Source: Clostridia bacterium
Lineage (GTDB): Bacteria; Bacillota; Clostridia; Oscillospirales; UBA644
Length of the DNA stretch: 64,000 nucleotides
Assembly (NCBI GenBank): GCA_017621705.1
Contig: JAGASR010000039.1
Span: 1 to 64,000, forward strand
Direction: 5' to 3'
The notes beneath the pieces are model-generated. The model worked only from the letters and a program-made list of their open reading frames with translations. It made no database searches and had not been told where the DNA came from. Position numbers and translations under genes: made by a program. Shown here piece after piece: positions 17,725 to 26,218 of this stretch (the stretch's first letter is position 1; the number at the start of each line of letters is the position of its first letter).

Positions 17725-19032
17725 TCAGTTTCTGGGGATGTTGCCCTTAGCCATTCTCATTGCCTGAACGAGATGGAGTTTACCGGGGCATACATACGAA
17801 CAGCATCCGCATTCAATACAATCCGTGACATTGAGTTTCTTGCATTCATTGAATTCTCCCGCAAGTGCGTGCTGATAAAGGTATGTAGGCATAAGTCTCA
17901 TCGGACAAACGTCGATACACTTACCGCAACGGATGCAGGTAGGCTCTTTTTCAAAACCTTCTTCATCTGCGCAGAATGCAAGGAGAGCGGACGTATTTTT
18001 GATAACGGGTGTTTCGATCGAATGCTGTGCCGAACCCATCATCGGTCCGCCTGAAATTATTTTGTACGGGTCATCGATAAATCCGTCGCAATGCTCAAAA
18101 AGCGCATAGTACGGAGTACCTATTCTTACGAGCAGGTTTTTCGGGCTTCTTACCGCGGAACCCGAAACGGTGCAGACTCTCTTTATGAGCGGTCTGCCCT
18201 TTGTTACGTAACGGTAGAGCGATGCGCACGTGTCAACGTTGAAAACCGCACATCCGATATCCATCGGGAGTTTTCCCGGAGGGATCTCTCGTCCGGTTAT
18301 CGCCTTGATAAGCTGCTTTTCGCCACCCTGCGGATATTTCGTCGGAAGCTCGCAGATCGTTATATCAGATTCTTCCGCCGCGTGGGACATTGTGGCGATC
18401 GCATCGGGTTTGTTTGATTCGATGGCGATAATGGCGTTATCTTTATTGAGACATTTCATTATAAGCTTAACGCCGTTGATTATCGTTCTCGGATATTCTA
18501 CCATCGCACGGTGGTCTGCGGTTATGAAAGGTTCGCATTCCGCGCCGTTTATGATGATCGTTTCGATCTTTTTATCGAGAGCTGTTTTTAATTTAACATG
18601 AAGCGGAAAACCTGCGCCGCCCATGCCGACAGTTCCCGACTCTCTCGCATATCTGATTATATCGGAAGGCGTAAGATCGTCAAGATCGCCTTCATAAGGT
18701 TCGAGAGTTTCATCGACAGTGTCGAGCCCGTCGTTTTCAATGAGCATAGTCGGCTGACGTGTTCCCGAAGGGTGCCAATGCTGAACTATACCCTTGAATT
18801 TGCCCGAAACAGGGGAGTGGATCGGGCAGGACAGTGCTACCGTATTATCTGCGATGATCTGTCCCATTTTTACTGTATCTCCGGGTTTTACCGTCGGAAT
18901 ACAGGGCGCGCCTATATGTTGAGACAACGGAAGATACATCTCTTCCGTCGGGGGAAGAACTTCTATGGGACTTGCATATGTTCTTTCTTTGTTATAGTTG
19001 GGATGAATACCGCCTTTAAAGGTGAAAGCCAA
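17725..19032 (-). CDS. rnfC: Rnf complex subunit RnfC, NADH-binding, 435 aa
   Basis: Peripheral subunit that reduces NAD+ using electrons that have crossed the complex. It shows the N-terminal GGIHP motif, the nucleotide/FMN region GTVGMGGAGFPLHVKL and INGAECEPF, and two C-terminal [4Fe-4S] motifs, CIRCGKCIDVCP and CIECGCCSYVCP. The start appears to be TTG at 19032, preceded by GGGGGT; no ATG gives the family N-terminus. It follows purN by only 27 bases with no visible terminator, so rnf may be read through from the pur genes. Confidence 0.94.
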   Translation of the reverse strand: MAFTFKGGIHPNYNKERTYASPIEVLPPTEEMYLPLSQHIGAPCIPTVKPGDTVKMGQIIADNTVALSCPIHSPVSGKFKGIVQHWHPSGTRQPTMLIENDGLDTVDETLEPYEGDLDDLTPSDIIRYARESGTVGMGGAGFPLHVKLKTALDKKIETIIINGAECEPFITADHRAMVEYPRTIINGVKLIMKCLNKDNAIIAIESNKPDAIATMSHAAEESDITICELPTKYPQGGEKQLIKAITGREIPPGKLPMDIGCAVFNVDTCASLYRYVTKGRPLIKRVCTVSGSAVRSPKNLLVRIGTPYYALFEHCDGFIDDPYKIISGGPMMGSAQHSIETPVIKNTSALLAFCADEEGFEKEPTCIRCGKCIDVCPMRLMPTYLYQHALAGEFNECKKLNVTDCIECGCCSYVCPGKLHLVQAMRMAKGNIPRN

Positions 19033-19059
19033 AAAAATACCCCCAATTTTTATAAAAGT

Positions 19060-19668
19060 TTATTCGCCTGCGATTTCTTTGCAGAGCATTTCAACCGCCT
19101 GCGGAAGAATTATATGTTCAGCCTGAACCATTATTCTCTGCTGAAGAGTTTCGGGTGTGTCACCGTCGAGAACCTCAACAGCTTTCTGCATGATTATTCT
19201 GCCGTGGTCGTATTCGCTGTCAACAAGATGAACCGTAGCACCGCTGACTTTGACGCCGTATTCGAGCGCCGCTTCGTGAACATGAAGACCGTAAAAGCCT
19301 TTTCCGCAGAAAGAAGGAATGAGCGCAGGATGAACGTTCAGTATTCTGTCTTTATATTCTTCACAGAGACTTTCGGAAAGTTTTGATAAGAATCCCGCAA
19401 GAACGATGACCTGAGCCCCGTATTCATCGAGATATTTCTTTATTTCGTTTCCGAACGCTTCCGTATAGTCGCCGAATTTCTTCTTTTCCGCAACAAAATG
19501 AGGAATGCCTGCTTTTTCGGCACGTTCAAGTGCGTAAACTCCGGGTTTGCTTGAAATTACAACGGAAATATGTCCGTTGTTGATTATACCGTTTTTTTCG
19601 GCGTCGATAAGCGCCTGAAGATTTGTTCCGCCTCCCGAAACGAGAACGGCCACAGATACCTTTGACAT
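19060..19668 (-). CDS. purN: Phosphoribosylglycinamide formyltransferase, 202 aa
   Basis: Third step of purine synthesis: transfers a formyl group from 10-formyl-THF to GAR. Visible are VSGGGTNLQALI, HPALIPSF with the catalytic histidine, and the SEYDHG aspartate region. Single-domain PurN of normal length. It links purine synthesis to one-carbon units, relevant to the ZTP-type switch before pflB. Confidence 0.95.
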   Translation of the reverse strand: MSKVSVAVLVSGGGTNLQALIDAEKNGIINNGHISVVISSKPGVYALERAEKAGIPHFVAEKKKFGDYTEAFGNEIKKYLDEYGAQVIVLAGFLSKLSESLCEEYKDRILNVHPALIPSFCGKGFYGLHVHEAALEYGVKVSGATVHLVDSEYDHGRIIMQKAVEVLDGDTPETLQQRIMVQAEHIILPQAVEMLCKEIAGE

Positions 19669-19705
19669 TTATGTTACCTCACAAATACAAAGTATTTTTA
19701 AATGC

Positions 19706-19735
19706 GTTTGCGAAGCAGAAAAGCGCTTCGCAAAC
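19706..19735 (-). other. Hairpin between purM and purN
   Basis: A perfect 10-base-pair stem (GTTTGCGAAG with CTTCGCAAAC) with a 10-base loop in the 74-base purM-purN gap. It lacks a good U-run, so it may be an mRNA processing or stability element or a weak terminator. Confidence 0.45.
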
Positions 19736-19742
19736 ATAAAAA

Positions 19743-20792
19743 CTATTCGATGATTATACCTTCGTCGCCCTTGATTATCTCACCGATGACATATGCTTCT
19801 TCGCCGTTCGCCTTGAGTATCTCGATAGCCTTCTCGACTTCGTTTGCGGGAACAACAATGCTCATGCCGACGCCCATATTATAGGTGTTGAACATATCTC
19901 TTTCGGGAATATTGCCTTCTTTTGCGATAAGTTCAAATATGGGAAGGACTTTAACGCTGGATTTGTTGATCTTTGCAGTAAGACCTTCGGGAATAGATCT
20001 GGGAATATTTTCGTAGAAGCCGCCGCCAGTGATATGGCTGATGCCTTTGACATCGACTTCTTTGATGAGCTCGAGAACGCTCTTTACATAGATCTTGGTC
20101 GGGGTAAGAAGAGTTTCCGCAACGGATTTTCCGCCGAGTTCTTCTTTTGCAACGTAAAGCTCGGGACCGTTATTGTCGATATTGAAGACTTTTCTTACAA
20201 GCGAGAAACCGTTGGAGTGAACACCGCTCGATGCGAGAGCGATAACAACGTCGCCTTCAGCCATTCTCTTATTGTCGAGAACTTTTTTCTTATCAACGAT
20301 ACCTACTGCAAAACCTGCAAGGTCGTAATCTTCAAGAGCCATAAGACCGGGATGTTCTGCGGTTTCGCCGCCGATAAGAGCAGCACCGGACTGTCTGCAT
20401 CCTTCCGCAACACCGGAAACAATGGTTGCGATCTTTTCGGGATAGTTTTTACCGCATGCGATATAGTCGAGGAAGAAGAGCGGTTTTGCGCCGCAGCAGA
20501 TAATATCGTTTACGCACATCGCAACTGCATCGATACCGATAGTGTCGTGCTTGTCCATAAGGATCGCGAGTTTTACTTTTGTTCCGCAGCCGTCAGTGCC
20601 CGAAACGAGAACGGGTTCTTCCATTCCTGCAAAATCGGGAGCAAAAAGACCGCCGAAACCGCCGATATCCTGGAAAACACCGGAAGTATAAGTGCTTTTA
20701 ACGGCTGCTTTCATCAGTTCTACGCTTTTGTAGCCTGCGGTAACGTCAACGCCTGCAGCGGCATAACTTGCGCTGTGACTGGTATTACTCAT
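19743..20792 (-). CDS. purM: Phosphoribosylformylglycinamidine cyclo-ligase, 349 aa
   Basis: Fifth step of purine synthesis, ATP-dependent closure of the AIR imidazole ring. Family marks are YAAAGVDV near the N-terminus, VSGTDGCGTK, IGGETAEHPG and ITGGGFYENIPR. Normal length. The start ATG has only a weak ribosome site; the gap before it has a GCCC-GGGC hairpin. Confidence 0.95.
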   Translation of the reverse strand: MSNTSHSASYAAAGVDVTAGYKSVELMKAAVKSTYTSGVFQDIGGFGGLFAPDFAGMEEPVLVSGTDGCGTKVKLAILMDKHDTIGIDAVAMCVNDIICCGAKPLFFLDYIACGKNYPEKIATIVSGVAEGCRQSGAALIGGETAEHPGLMALEDYDLAGFAVGIVDKKKVLDNKRMAEGDVVIALASSGVHSNGFSLVRKVFNIDNNGPELYVAKEELGGKSVAETLLTPTKIYVKSVLELIKEVDVKGISHITGGGFYENIPRSIPEGLTAKINKSSVKVLPIFELIAKEGNIPERDMFNTYNMGVGMSIVVPANEVEKAIEILKANGEEAYVIGEIIKGDEGIIIE

Positions 20793-20856
20793 AATCTATC
20801 TAACCATGCCCTGATATTGGGCTACCTTTCTTTTTTCTTGAAATAAAACTTACGGC

Positions 20857-21564
20857 TTATTCGCCCATAAGTCTCTTCATGATCTCCTGATATGCGTCTT
20901 CAACGTTGCCGAGGTCTCTGCGGAAACGGTCTTTGTCGAGTTTTTCGTGGGTCTTGCTGTCCCAGAAACGGCAGGTATCGGGAGAGATTTCGTCAGCGAG
21001 AACGATAGTACCGTCGGAAAGACGACCGAATTCGAGCTTGAAGTCAACGAGTTCGATATTGAGGTCTGCAAGGTATTCGGTGAGGAACTGGTTGATCCTG
21101 AAAGAGTAGTCAGCAATGGTCTTGACTTCTTCTTCGGTAGCAAGCTGCATTGCTGCGATATGGTAATCGTTGATCATCGGGTCGCCGAGATCGTCGTTTT
21201 TGTAGCAGTATTCAAGAACGGTGGACGCAAGTTTGGTGCCTTCGGGAAGGCCGAGACGTTTGGAAAGAGAACCTGCCGCAATATTTCTTACGATAACTTC
21301 AAGGGGAACGATAGTAACACGTTTAACGAGAGTTTCGCGGTCGGAGAGTTCTTTGATGAAATGGGTGGGAATGCCTTTTTCTTCGAGCATCTTCATGAGG
21401 TGGTTTGTTACTCTGTTGTTGATAAGACCTTTACCTGCGATTGTGCCTTTTTTGAGACCGTTGAATGCGGTAGCATCGTCTTTGTAGTCAACTATAAGTT
21501 CGTCATAAACATCTGTTGCGTAAACTTTTTTTGCTTTGCCTTCGTATAACTGTTCTTTTTTCAT
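20857..21564 (-). CDS. purC: SAICAR synthetase, 235 aa
   Basis: Joins aspartate to CAIR in an ATP-dependent step. It shows [14 protein letters not shown] at the N-terminus, the FNGLKK segment, and [12 protein letters not shown] near the C-terminus. Normal bacterial length. Second in the purE-C-M-N order. Confidence 0.95.
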   Translation of the reverse strand: MKKEQLYEGKAKKVYATDVYDELIVDYKDDATAFNGLKKGTIAGKGLINNRVTNHLMKMLEEKGIPTHFIKELSDRETLVKRVTIVPLEVIVRNIAAGSLSKRLGLPEGTKLASTVLEYCYKNDDLGDPMINDYHIAAMQLATEEEVKTIADYSFRINQFLTEYLADLNIELVDFKLEFGRLSDGTIVLADEISPDTCRFWDSKTHEKLDKDRFRRDLGNVEDAYQEIMKRLMGE

Positions 21565-21622
21565 TTTTTATTACCTCTTCGTTTCTGAAATTATAGTTTC
21601 GGTTTTTTTATATTGATAAAAT

Positions 21623-22120
21623 TTATTTTTCCTCTGCAAGTGCCTGTATCTTTGCATCTTTTTCAAGAATGTCGGCTGCCATTTTTTCTTTGTATTCGAC
21701 AAACTTAGAATAAAGCTCCTCATCGCTTATCGCCATCATCTGAACGGCGAGAAGTGCGGCGTTTTCCGAACCGTCGATCGCAACGGTTGCAACGGGAACT
21801 CCTTTGGGCATCTGAACGGTGGAAAGAAGACTGTCGAGCCCGTCCATCGTCGAACTCTTAACGGGAATACCTATAACGGGGAGCGCTGTGTGCGCCGCCA
21901 TAACGCCTGCGAGATGAGCCGCTTTGCCTGCAGCGCAGATAAGGCATGCGTAACCGTTTGCCTTTGCGTTTTTAGAGAAATCTGCCGCCTGATCGGGAGT
22001 ACGGTGAGCCGAAAGAACTTTGACCGTGTATTCTATCCCGAATTTTTCAAGAGTGCGGAATGCGGGTTTAAGTACGGGAAGGTCGCTGTCGCTTCCCATG
22101 ATGATAGCCACTTTTTTCAT
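21623..22120 (-). CDS. purE: N5-carboxyaminoimidazole ribonucleotide mutase, 165 aa
   Basis: Class I PurE, which moves the carboxyl group to form CAIR. Visible are IIMGSDSDLPV, SAHRTPD and the GKAAHLAGVMAAHT loop. I begin at ATG 22120, which has AGGAGA upstream and gives the family N-terminus MKKVAIIMG; a longer reading through the leader is not supported. First gene of the pur block; purF, purH and purD are not in this window. Confidence 0.95.
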   Translation of the reverse strand: MKKVAIIMGSDSDLPVLKPAFRTLEKFGIEYTVKVLSAHRTPDQAADFSKNAKANGYACLICAAGKAAHLAGVMAAHTALPVIGIPVKSSTMDGLDSLLSTVQMPKGVPVATVAIDGSENAALLAVQMMAISDEELYSKFVEYKEKMAADILEKDAKIQALAEEK

Positions 22121-22184
22121 CGTTTTTTCTCCTGTGGATATGTAATAAAATTTAACTGTGTCATCAAAAACAATATACAATATT

Positions 22185-22213
22185 ATTGTACACTATTTTA
22201 CGTGTCTTTGCAA
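22185..22213 (-). promoter_or_regulatory. Promoter of the pur block
   Basis: Minus strand TTGCAA, 17 bases, TACAAT. It leaves a 5' leader of about 58 bases, too short for a purine aptamer. Confidence 0.6.
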
Positions 22214-22268
22214 GTACATTTTTTTTCTTTTAACAATAAATTCGCATTTAAATAAGATTATTATCGAT

Positions 22269-22889
22269 TTAATCTCTTATGAGCCGTCTTTCGACAGTGT
22301 TTAAAGTCTCGATATTAATATTTTTATGCCATACGCTCTTTAGTTCACCGCATAGTTTTTCGTATTCATCTGAACGTATGACCGCAAATATTTTTACGTT
22401 TTCCGTAAACTGTCTGTCCGTTATCTCCGCGCCCGAAAGAAGAACTGCTCTTTCCATCTGGCTGTGAAGATCGTATCCGTATTCCATCGAAAATTCCGTA
22501 AACGGAGCGATATCCGCAATTCCTGCGGCTTCTATCGCTTCGGATGCCGAGCGTGAATATGCTCTGACGAGTCCGCCCGCACCTAAAAGAATTCCGCCGA
22601 AATAACGTGTCACCGTTATCAGCGTATCGCATAATTTTTTTGCGGAAATAACGTGAAGGATCGGCATTCCAGCAGTTCCCGAGGGTTCTCCGTCATCGGA
22701 AAAACGCTGGAGCGAGCCTGTTCGCAGAATATACGCATGGCAGACATGGGTCGCATCGGGGTGTTCTTTTTTTACGGACATTATCGCTTCTTCCGCTTCT
22801 TCTTCCGAGGAAACATAAAAAGTCTGTCCTATGAAAACGGACTTCTTTTCCGTGAATTCCGTTATTATATTTTTCCCGACAGTTATCAT
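22269..22889 (-). CDS. YigZ/IMPACT-family (UPF0029) protein, 206 aa
   Basis: Conserved protein with an N-terminal IMPACT domain (KKSVFIGQTFYV, HVCHAYI, SDDGEPSGTAG, and TRYFGGILLGAGGLVRAYS) and a C-terminal YigZ/DUF1949 ferredoxin-like domain. Related to eukaryotic IMPACT, which regulates eIF2 kinase; the bacterial role is unclear, possibly translation-related. It has its own promoter. Confidence 0.9.
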   Translation of the reverse strand: MITVGKNIITEFTEKKSVFIGQTFYVSSEEEAEEAIMSVKKEHPDATHVCHAYILRTGSLQRFSDDGEPSGTAGMPILHVISAKKLCDTLITVTRYFGGILLGAGGLVRAYSRSASEAIEAAGIADIAPFTEFSMEYGYDLHSQMERAVLLSGAEITDRQFTENVKIFAVIRSDEYEKLCGELKSVWHKNINIETLNTVERRLIRD

Positions 22890-22951
22890 GAAACTTCCGC
22901 CCTTTTTCTTTGATTTGATCGTGTTGCTTGTATAATACCGTACACTCTTTT

Positions 22952-22980
22952 ATTATAACATTTTTCGCGCTCTTTTTCAA
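22952..22980 (-). promoter_or_regulatory. Promoter of yigZ
   Basis: Minus strand TTGAAA, 17 bases, TATAAT, about 60 bases before the start. Confidence 0.6.
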
Positions 22981-23098
22981 GCCCTCAAAAAAAAATAATT
23001 GTACGGAAAAATACGGCATAATCGTCTCGTAAAATTGTTTGAACCGGTCTGTGTTCAAACTAAACGTAACGTTGTATAAATATTATATTTTATGTCTG

Positions 23099-23127
23099 TT
23101 TACTTTTGAAGATTTATGTGGTATAAT
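23099..23127 (+). promoter_or_regulatory. Promoter of the first XRE regulator
   Basis: TTTACT, 17 bases, TATAAT, about 110 bases before the start codon. Confidence 0.55.
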
Positions 23128-23237
23128 ATGCATATATTAATCTGTATTTGAGTTAATAATCGCCTTTTTCTATGATATGTTTGCCGGAAAACCCAAAGAA
23201 AGGAATCTTTTTTTAAGTAAAGTCACGGTTGAATTTT

Positions 23238-24368
23238 ATGAAAGATAATATTGGTCTGATAATAAAAAAACTTCGTAAGGAAAGAAATTTAACTCAGGAA
23301 GAACTTGCAGAGCAGCTCGGAGTCACTTCTCAGGCTGTCTCAAAATGGGAGAACGGTTATGGTCTTCCCGATATCTCTCAGGTCATTCCTCTTGCATCTG
23401 TTTTCAATGTCAGCACGGATGTTTTGTTCGGACTGTACGAAAAAAATACGGATGATGAAGTTCAAAGCATTATTGATGAAGCTCATGAGTTCTTAAAACC
23501 GTATTCATCACGAGAAACCGTAAAAAAATGTTATGACCGTATTCAGGACGGTATACGAAAATATCCGAATAATATCGATCTTCTTGTTCAAAGTCTCGAA
23601 TCCGCATTGACTCTTGCCGATCCGGAAAGTCGGTTTTATGACGAACAAAACGGCAGATCGATATATTTGAGGAGCATTCGTGAAGCAAATGTTATTATAA
23701 AAAACAGCAAAAATATTACTTTTATTCTCCGTGCTCACACTGTGATGACAATACTTCACTCTGCTTACGGTAATTTTGACGCAGCATCAGATCATTCAGA
23801 AAAATTACCATGGAACACATCAATGACTGCCTTGTCTATGAAGACTGTCATTGCTCATTCAAAAAAAGATTTTGCGACAGAAAAAGCTCTACATCAAAAA
23901 GAACTTCTTTTTCATGTTTATTCTGCGATTGATGATATCTTTTTTATCTGCCGTTGCTGTTTTAATGTCGGGGACTATGAAAAAGCAGAATATTCATGCC
24001 GCAAGGCTCTTGAACTGATCGACTTTTTTATGAAAGAAGAAAAGCTGCCGTCGTATCTTATTTTCAGTAAAACAGCAGATATATCCCTGCTTCTTTCGGA
24101 GATCTGTATTAGGCAGGGAAAAGCGGAAGAAGCTCTTTCTGTCCTTGAAAAAACAGTCGATTTCGAAAATAACAGTATCTCCGCCGGATTTATGTCTTCA
24201 CCGCTGTTTTCTTCGATAGAATATCCTACGGGTAATAATATGAAAACAGATGAATATAAAGAAAATATCAAAAACAAATTGGATTTATCCGTCTTTGATA
24301 TCATACGTTCTGAAGATAGATTTATCTCATTATATGAAAAATTATCCGAAAATAAAAATAACGATTAA
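23238..24368 (+). CDS. XRE-family transcriptional regulator with helical C-terminal domain, 376 aa
   Basis: Residues about 5-62 are a Cro/CI-type helix-turn-helix (LTQEELAEQLGVTSQAVSKW). The rest is helical and shows repeat-like pairs of helices suggestive of a TPR domain, as in peptide- or stress-responsive regulators. I use ATG 23238; a TTG three codons earlier is in frame but neither has a strong ribosome site. It resembles the regulator at 37769 in general layout only. No target is evident; it is monocistronic. Confidence 0.8.
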   Translation: MKDNIGLIIKKLRKERNLTQEELAEQLGVTSQAVSKWENGYGLPDISQVIPLASVFNVSTDVLFGLYEKNTDDEVQSIIDEAHEFLKPYSSRETVKKCYDRIQDGIRKYPNNIDLLVQSLESALTLADPESRFYDEQNGRSIYLRSIREANVIIKNSKNITFILRAHTVMTILHSAYGNFDAASDHSEKLPWNTSMTALSMKTVIAHSKKDFATEKALHQKELLFHVYSAIDDIFFICRCCFNVGDYEKAEYSCRKALELIDFFMKEEKLPSYLIFSKTADISLLLSEICIRQGKAEEALSVLEKTVDFENNSISAGFMSSPLFSSIEYPTGNNMKTDEYKENIKNKLDLSVFDIIRSEDRFISLYEKLSENKNND

Positions 24369-24397
24369 ATATTCATTTTCGTAATAAAAATGTTAAA

Positions 24398-24433
24398 AAC
24401 GGCCGTACTGATTTTTCTGTGCGGCTGTTGACT
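24398..24433 (+). terminator. Weak terminator-like hairpin after the XRE gene
   Basis: AACGGCCGTAC pairs with GTGCGGCTGTT (with G-T pairs) around a 10-base loop; the following bases are GACTTTTA, a poor U-run. It overlaps the -35 box of the next promoter. Confidence 0.4.
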
Positions 24434-24456
24434 TTTAGGGGTAATTGTGATATAAT
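24428..24456 (+). promoter_or_regulatory. Promoter of the lyase-nfnAB unit
   Basis: TTGACT, 17 bases, TATAAT; the ATG follows at 24495 after GGAGG. Confidence 0.7.
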
Positions 24457-24494
24457 TTAGTTTAAATGAAATATAAAACGGAGGAACTGTTTTT

Positions 24495-25367
24495 ATGAAT
24501 AAAGGTATATATCCCGCGCTCCTCACTCTTTTTGATGATAACGGTGCGCCCCATATCTCCGCTATCGAAAAACTTACCGATCATGTCATAACCAACTGCA
24601 GTGCGGACGGTCTTTACGTCTGCGGAAGCACGGGCGAAAATTTCCTTATGAGTCATTCTCAGAAAAAAGAAGTTCTTGCCGCTGCCGCAAGAGGTGCCGA
24701 CGGAAGAGCAAGTCTTATTGCTCATATCGGTTCGAACGTCGTTGAGGAAGTTTACGAACTTGCAGACCTCGCCGCAGATTACGGTTACGATGCCGTTTCC
24801 GCAGTAACTCCGTTCTATTATAAATTTACGAATGCGGAAGTTGTCGATTATTATCTTCGCCTCGCCGAAAGATCAAAACTTCCCCTCGTTTGCTACAATA
24901 TTCCGGTACTCACTTCCGTAAGCCTTTCGCTCGATGATTTCGCAAAACTTTTCGCCCACGGAAATATCGCGGGCGTCAAAAATTCTGCGCAGGATTATTT
25001 CTTCCTTGAACGTATGCGCACAGCGTTCCCCGATAAAGTCATCTATTCGGGTGTTGACGAAGCTCTTCTTTCTGCAGCTATCCTCGGCACAGACGGCGCT
25101 ATCGGCAGTACCTACAATATCATCGGTCATTGGGCAAAAGAAGTTTTTACTCTCGCTCAGTCAAACGAAATTCCCAAAGCTCTCGAACTTCAGAAAAAGA
25201 TGAACGAAGTCATTGATAAACTCCTCAAAGCAGGCATTTATCAGACCCTCAAAGAAGTCGTAGCGCTTTACGGAATCGAATCCTGCGGCTGCAGAAGACC
25301 TTTCTCCGAAACTACCGATGCGCAGAAAGCTGCCGCAAAAGAAATTTTTGAAATTATTAATAAATAA
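24495..25367 (+). CDS. DHDPS/N-acetylneuraminate lyase-family aldolase, 290 aa
   Basis: Class I TIM-barrel aldolase. GSTGE (phosphate/carboxylate loop), YNIP with the catalytic tyrosine and GVKNSAQD with the Schiff-base lysine are present. GSTGE and the YNIP-VKNS spacing are closer to N-acetylneuraminate lyase than to dihydrodipicolinate synthase, which usually has GTTGE. No other sialic acid or lysine genes are close, and nfnAB follow only 14 bases later, so it probably shares their transcript. The substrate is left open. Confidence 0.8.
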   Translation: MNKGIYPALLTLFDDNGAPHISAIEKLTDHVITNCSADGLYVCGSTGENFLMSHSQKKEVLAAAARGADGRASLIAHIGSNVVEEVYELADLAADYGYDAVSAVTPFYYKFTNAEVVDYYLRLAERSKLPLVCYNIPVLTSVSLSLDDFAKLFAHGNIAGVKNSAQDYFFLERMRTAFPDKVIYSGVDEALLSAAILGTDGAIGSTYNIIGHWAKEVFTLAQSNEIPKALELQKKMNEVIDKLLKAGIYQTLKEVVALYGIESCGCRRPFSETTDAQKAAAKEIFEIINK

Positions 25368-25381
25368 CAAGTTGCAGAATT

Positions 25382-26209
25382 ATGAATAAATTACTTAAAA
25401 AACGTCATTTAAATCCGACCGTAACGCTTTTTACTTTTGAAGCTCCTCTTATTGCAAAAAAAGCAGAGCCCGGTCAGTTCGTTATCATCCGTCCGAATGA
25501 AAACAGCGAACGTATCCCTCTTACCATTGCGGATTTTGACCGCGAGAAGGGAACCGTTACCGTTATAGTTCAGATCGTCGGCGGCACAACCGCAGATCTC
25601 AACGCCATTCCCGAAGGCGAATATATCCGAGATGTCGCAGGCCCTCTCGGCAAAGCTACCGAGACAGACGGCCTCAAAAAAGTCGCAGTCGTGGGCGGCG
25701 GTGTAGGCTGTGCGATTGCATATCCCATTGCAAAAAAACTTACAAAACTCGGCGCTTCCGTCGATTTTATCGTAGGTTTCAGAAATAAAGATCTCTTCTT
25801 CCTCGAAGAAGAATTTACTGCCGCAAGCGATAAACTCGTCATCATGACCGATGACGGTTCTTACGGCGAAAAGGGTCTCGTTACCGATGCCCTGAAGAAA
25901 CTAATCGAGGACGGCGCAAATTACGATGAAGTCATCGCTATCGGACCGCTTGTCATGATGAAATTCGTTGCTAAACTTACCAAAGAATACGGCATTAAAA
26001 CCGTTGTAAGCATGAATCCCATAATGATCGACGGTACGGGTATGTGCGGCGGCTGTCGTCTTACCGTCGGCGGCAAAATGAAATTTGCCTGCGTTGACGG
26101 TCCCGATTTTGACGGTCACGAAGTCGATTTCGATGAAGCTATCCGCAGAAATTCCGTATATAAAGAATTTGAGCAGGAAAAAGCCTGCAGATTATTGAAT
26201 TTAAAGTGA
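25382..26209 (+). CDS. nfnA: NfnA: NADH-dependent ferredoxin:NADP+ oxidoreductase alpha subunit, 275 aa
   Basis: FAD/NAD(P)-binding small subunit of the electron-bifurcating transhydrogenase, related to dihydroorotate dehydrogenase electron-transfer subunits. An N-terminal FAD barrel (PGQFVIIRP, RIPLTIAD) precedes an NAD(H) domain (VGGGVGCAIAYP). The C-terminal [2Fe-2S] cysteines lie near residues 222-237 (CGGCR and a later FAC). It is followed by nfnB nine bases later. Together they would couple NADPH formation to NADH and reduced ferredoxin, the pool also used by Rnf. Confidence 0.9.
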   Translation: MNKLLKKRHLNPTVTLFTFEAPLIAKKAEPGQFVIIRPNENSERIPLTIADFDREKGTVTVIVQIVGGTTADLNAIPEGEYIRDVAGPLGKATETDGLKKVAVVGGGVGCAIAYPIAKKLTKLGASVDFIVGFRNKDLFFLEEEFTAASDKLVIMTDDGSYGEKGLVTDALKKLIEDGANYDEVIAIGPLVMMKFVAKLTKEYGIKTVVSMNPIMIDGTGMCGGCRLTVGGKMKFACVDGPDFDGHEVDFDEAIRRNSVYKEFEQEKACRLLNLK

Positions 26210-26218
26210 GGTTCGAGT

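Larger units (their letters stand above)
22890..23237. other. Intergenic region with two divergent promoters
   Basis: No gene is seen. It holds the minus-strand promoter for yigZ and the plus-strand promoter for the XRE gene, with AT-rich sequence between. The XRE leader (about 105 bases) contains AAAGGAA about 40 bases before the ATG and a run of seven T, with only a very weak stem (AAAGA/TCTTT), so no clear regulatory RNA is supported. Confidence 0.6.
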
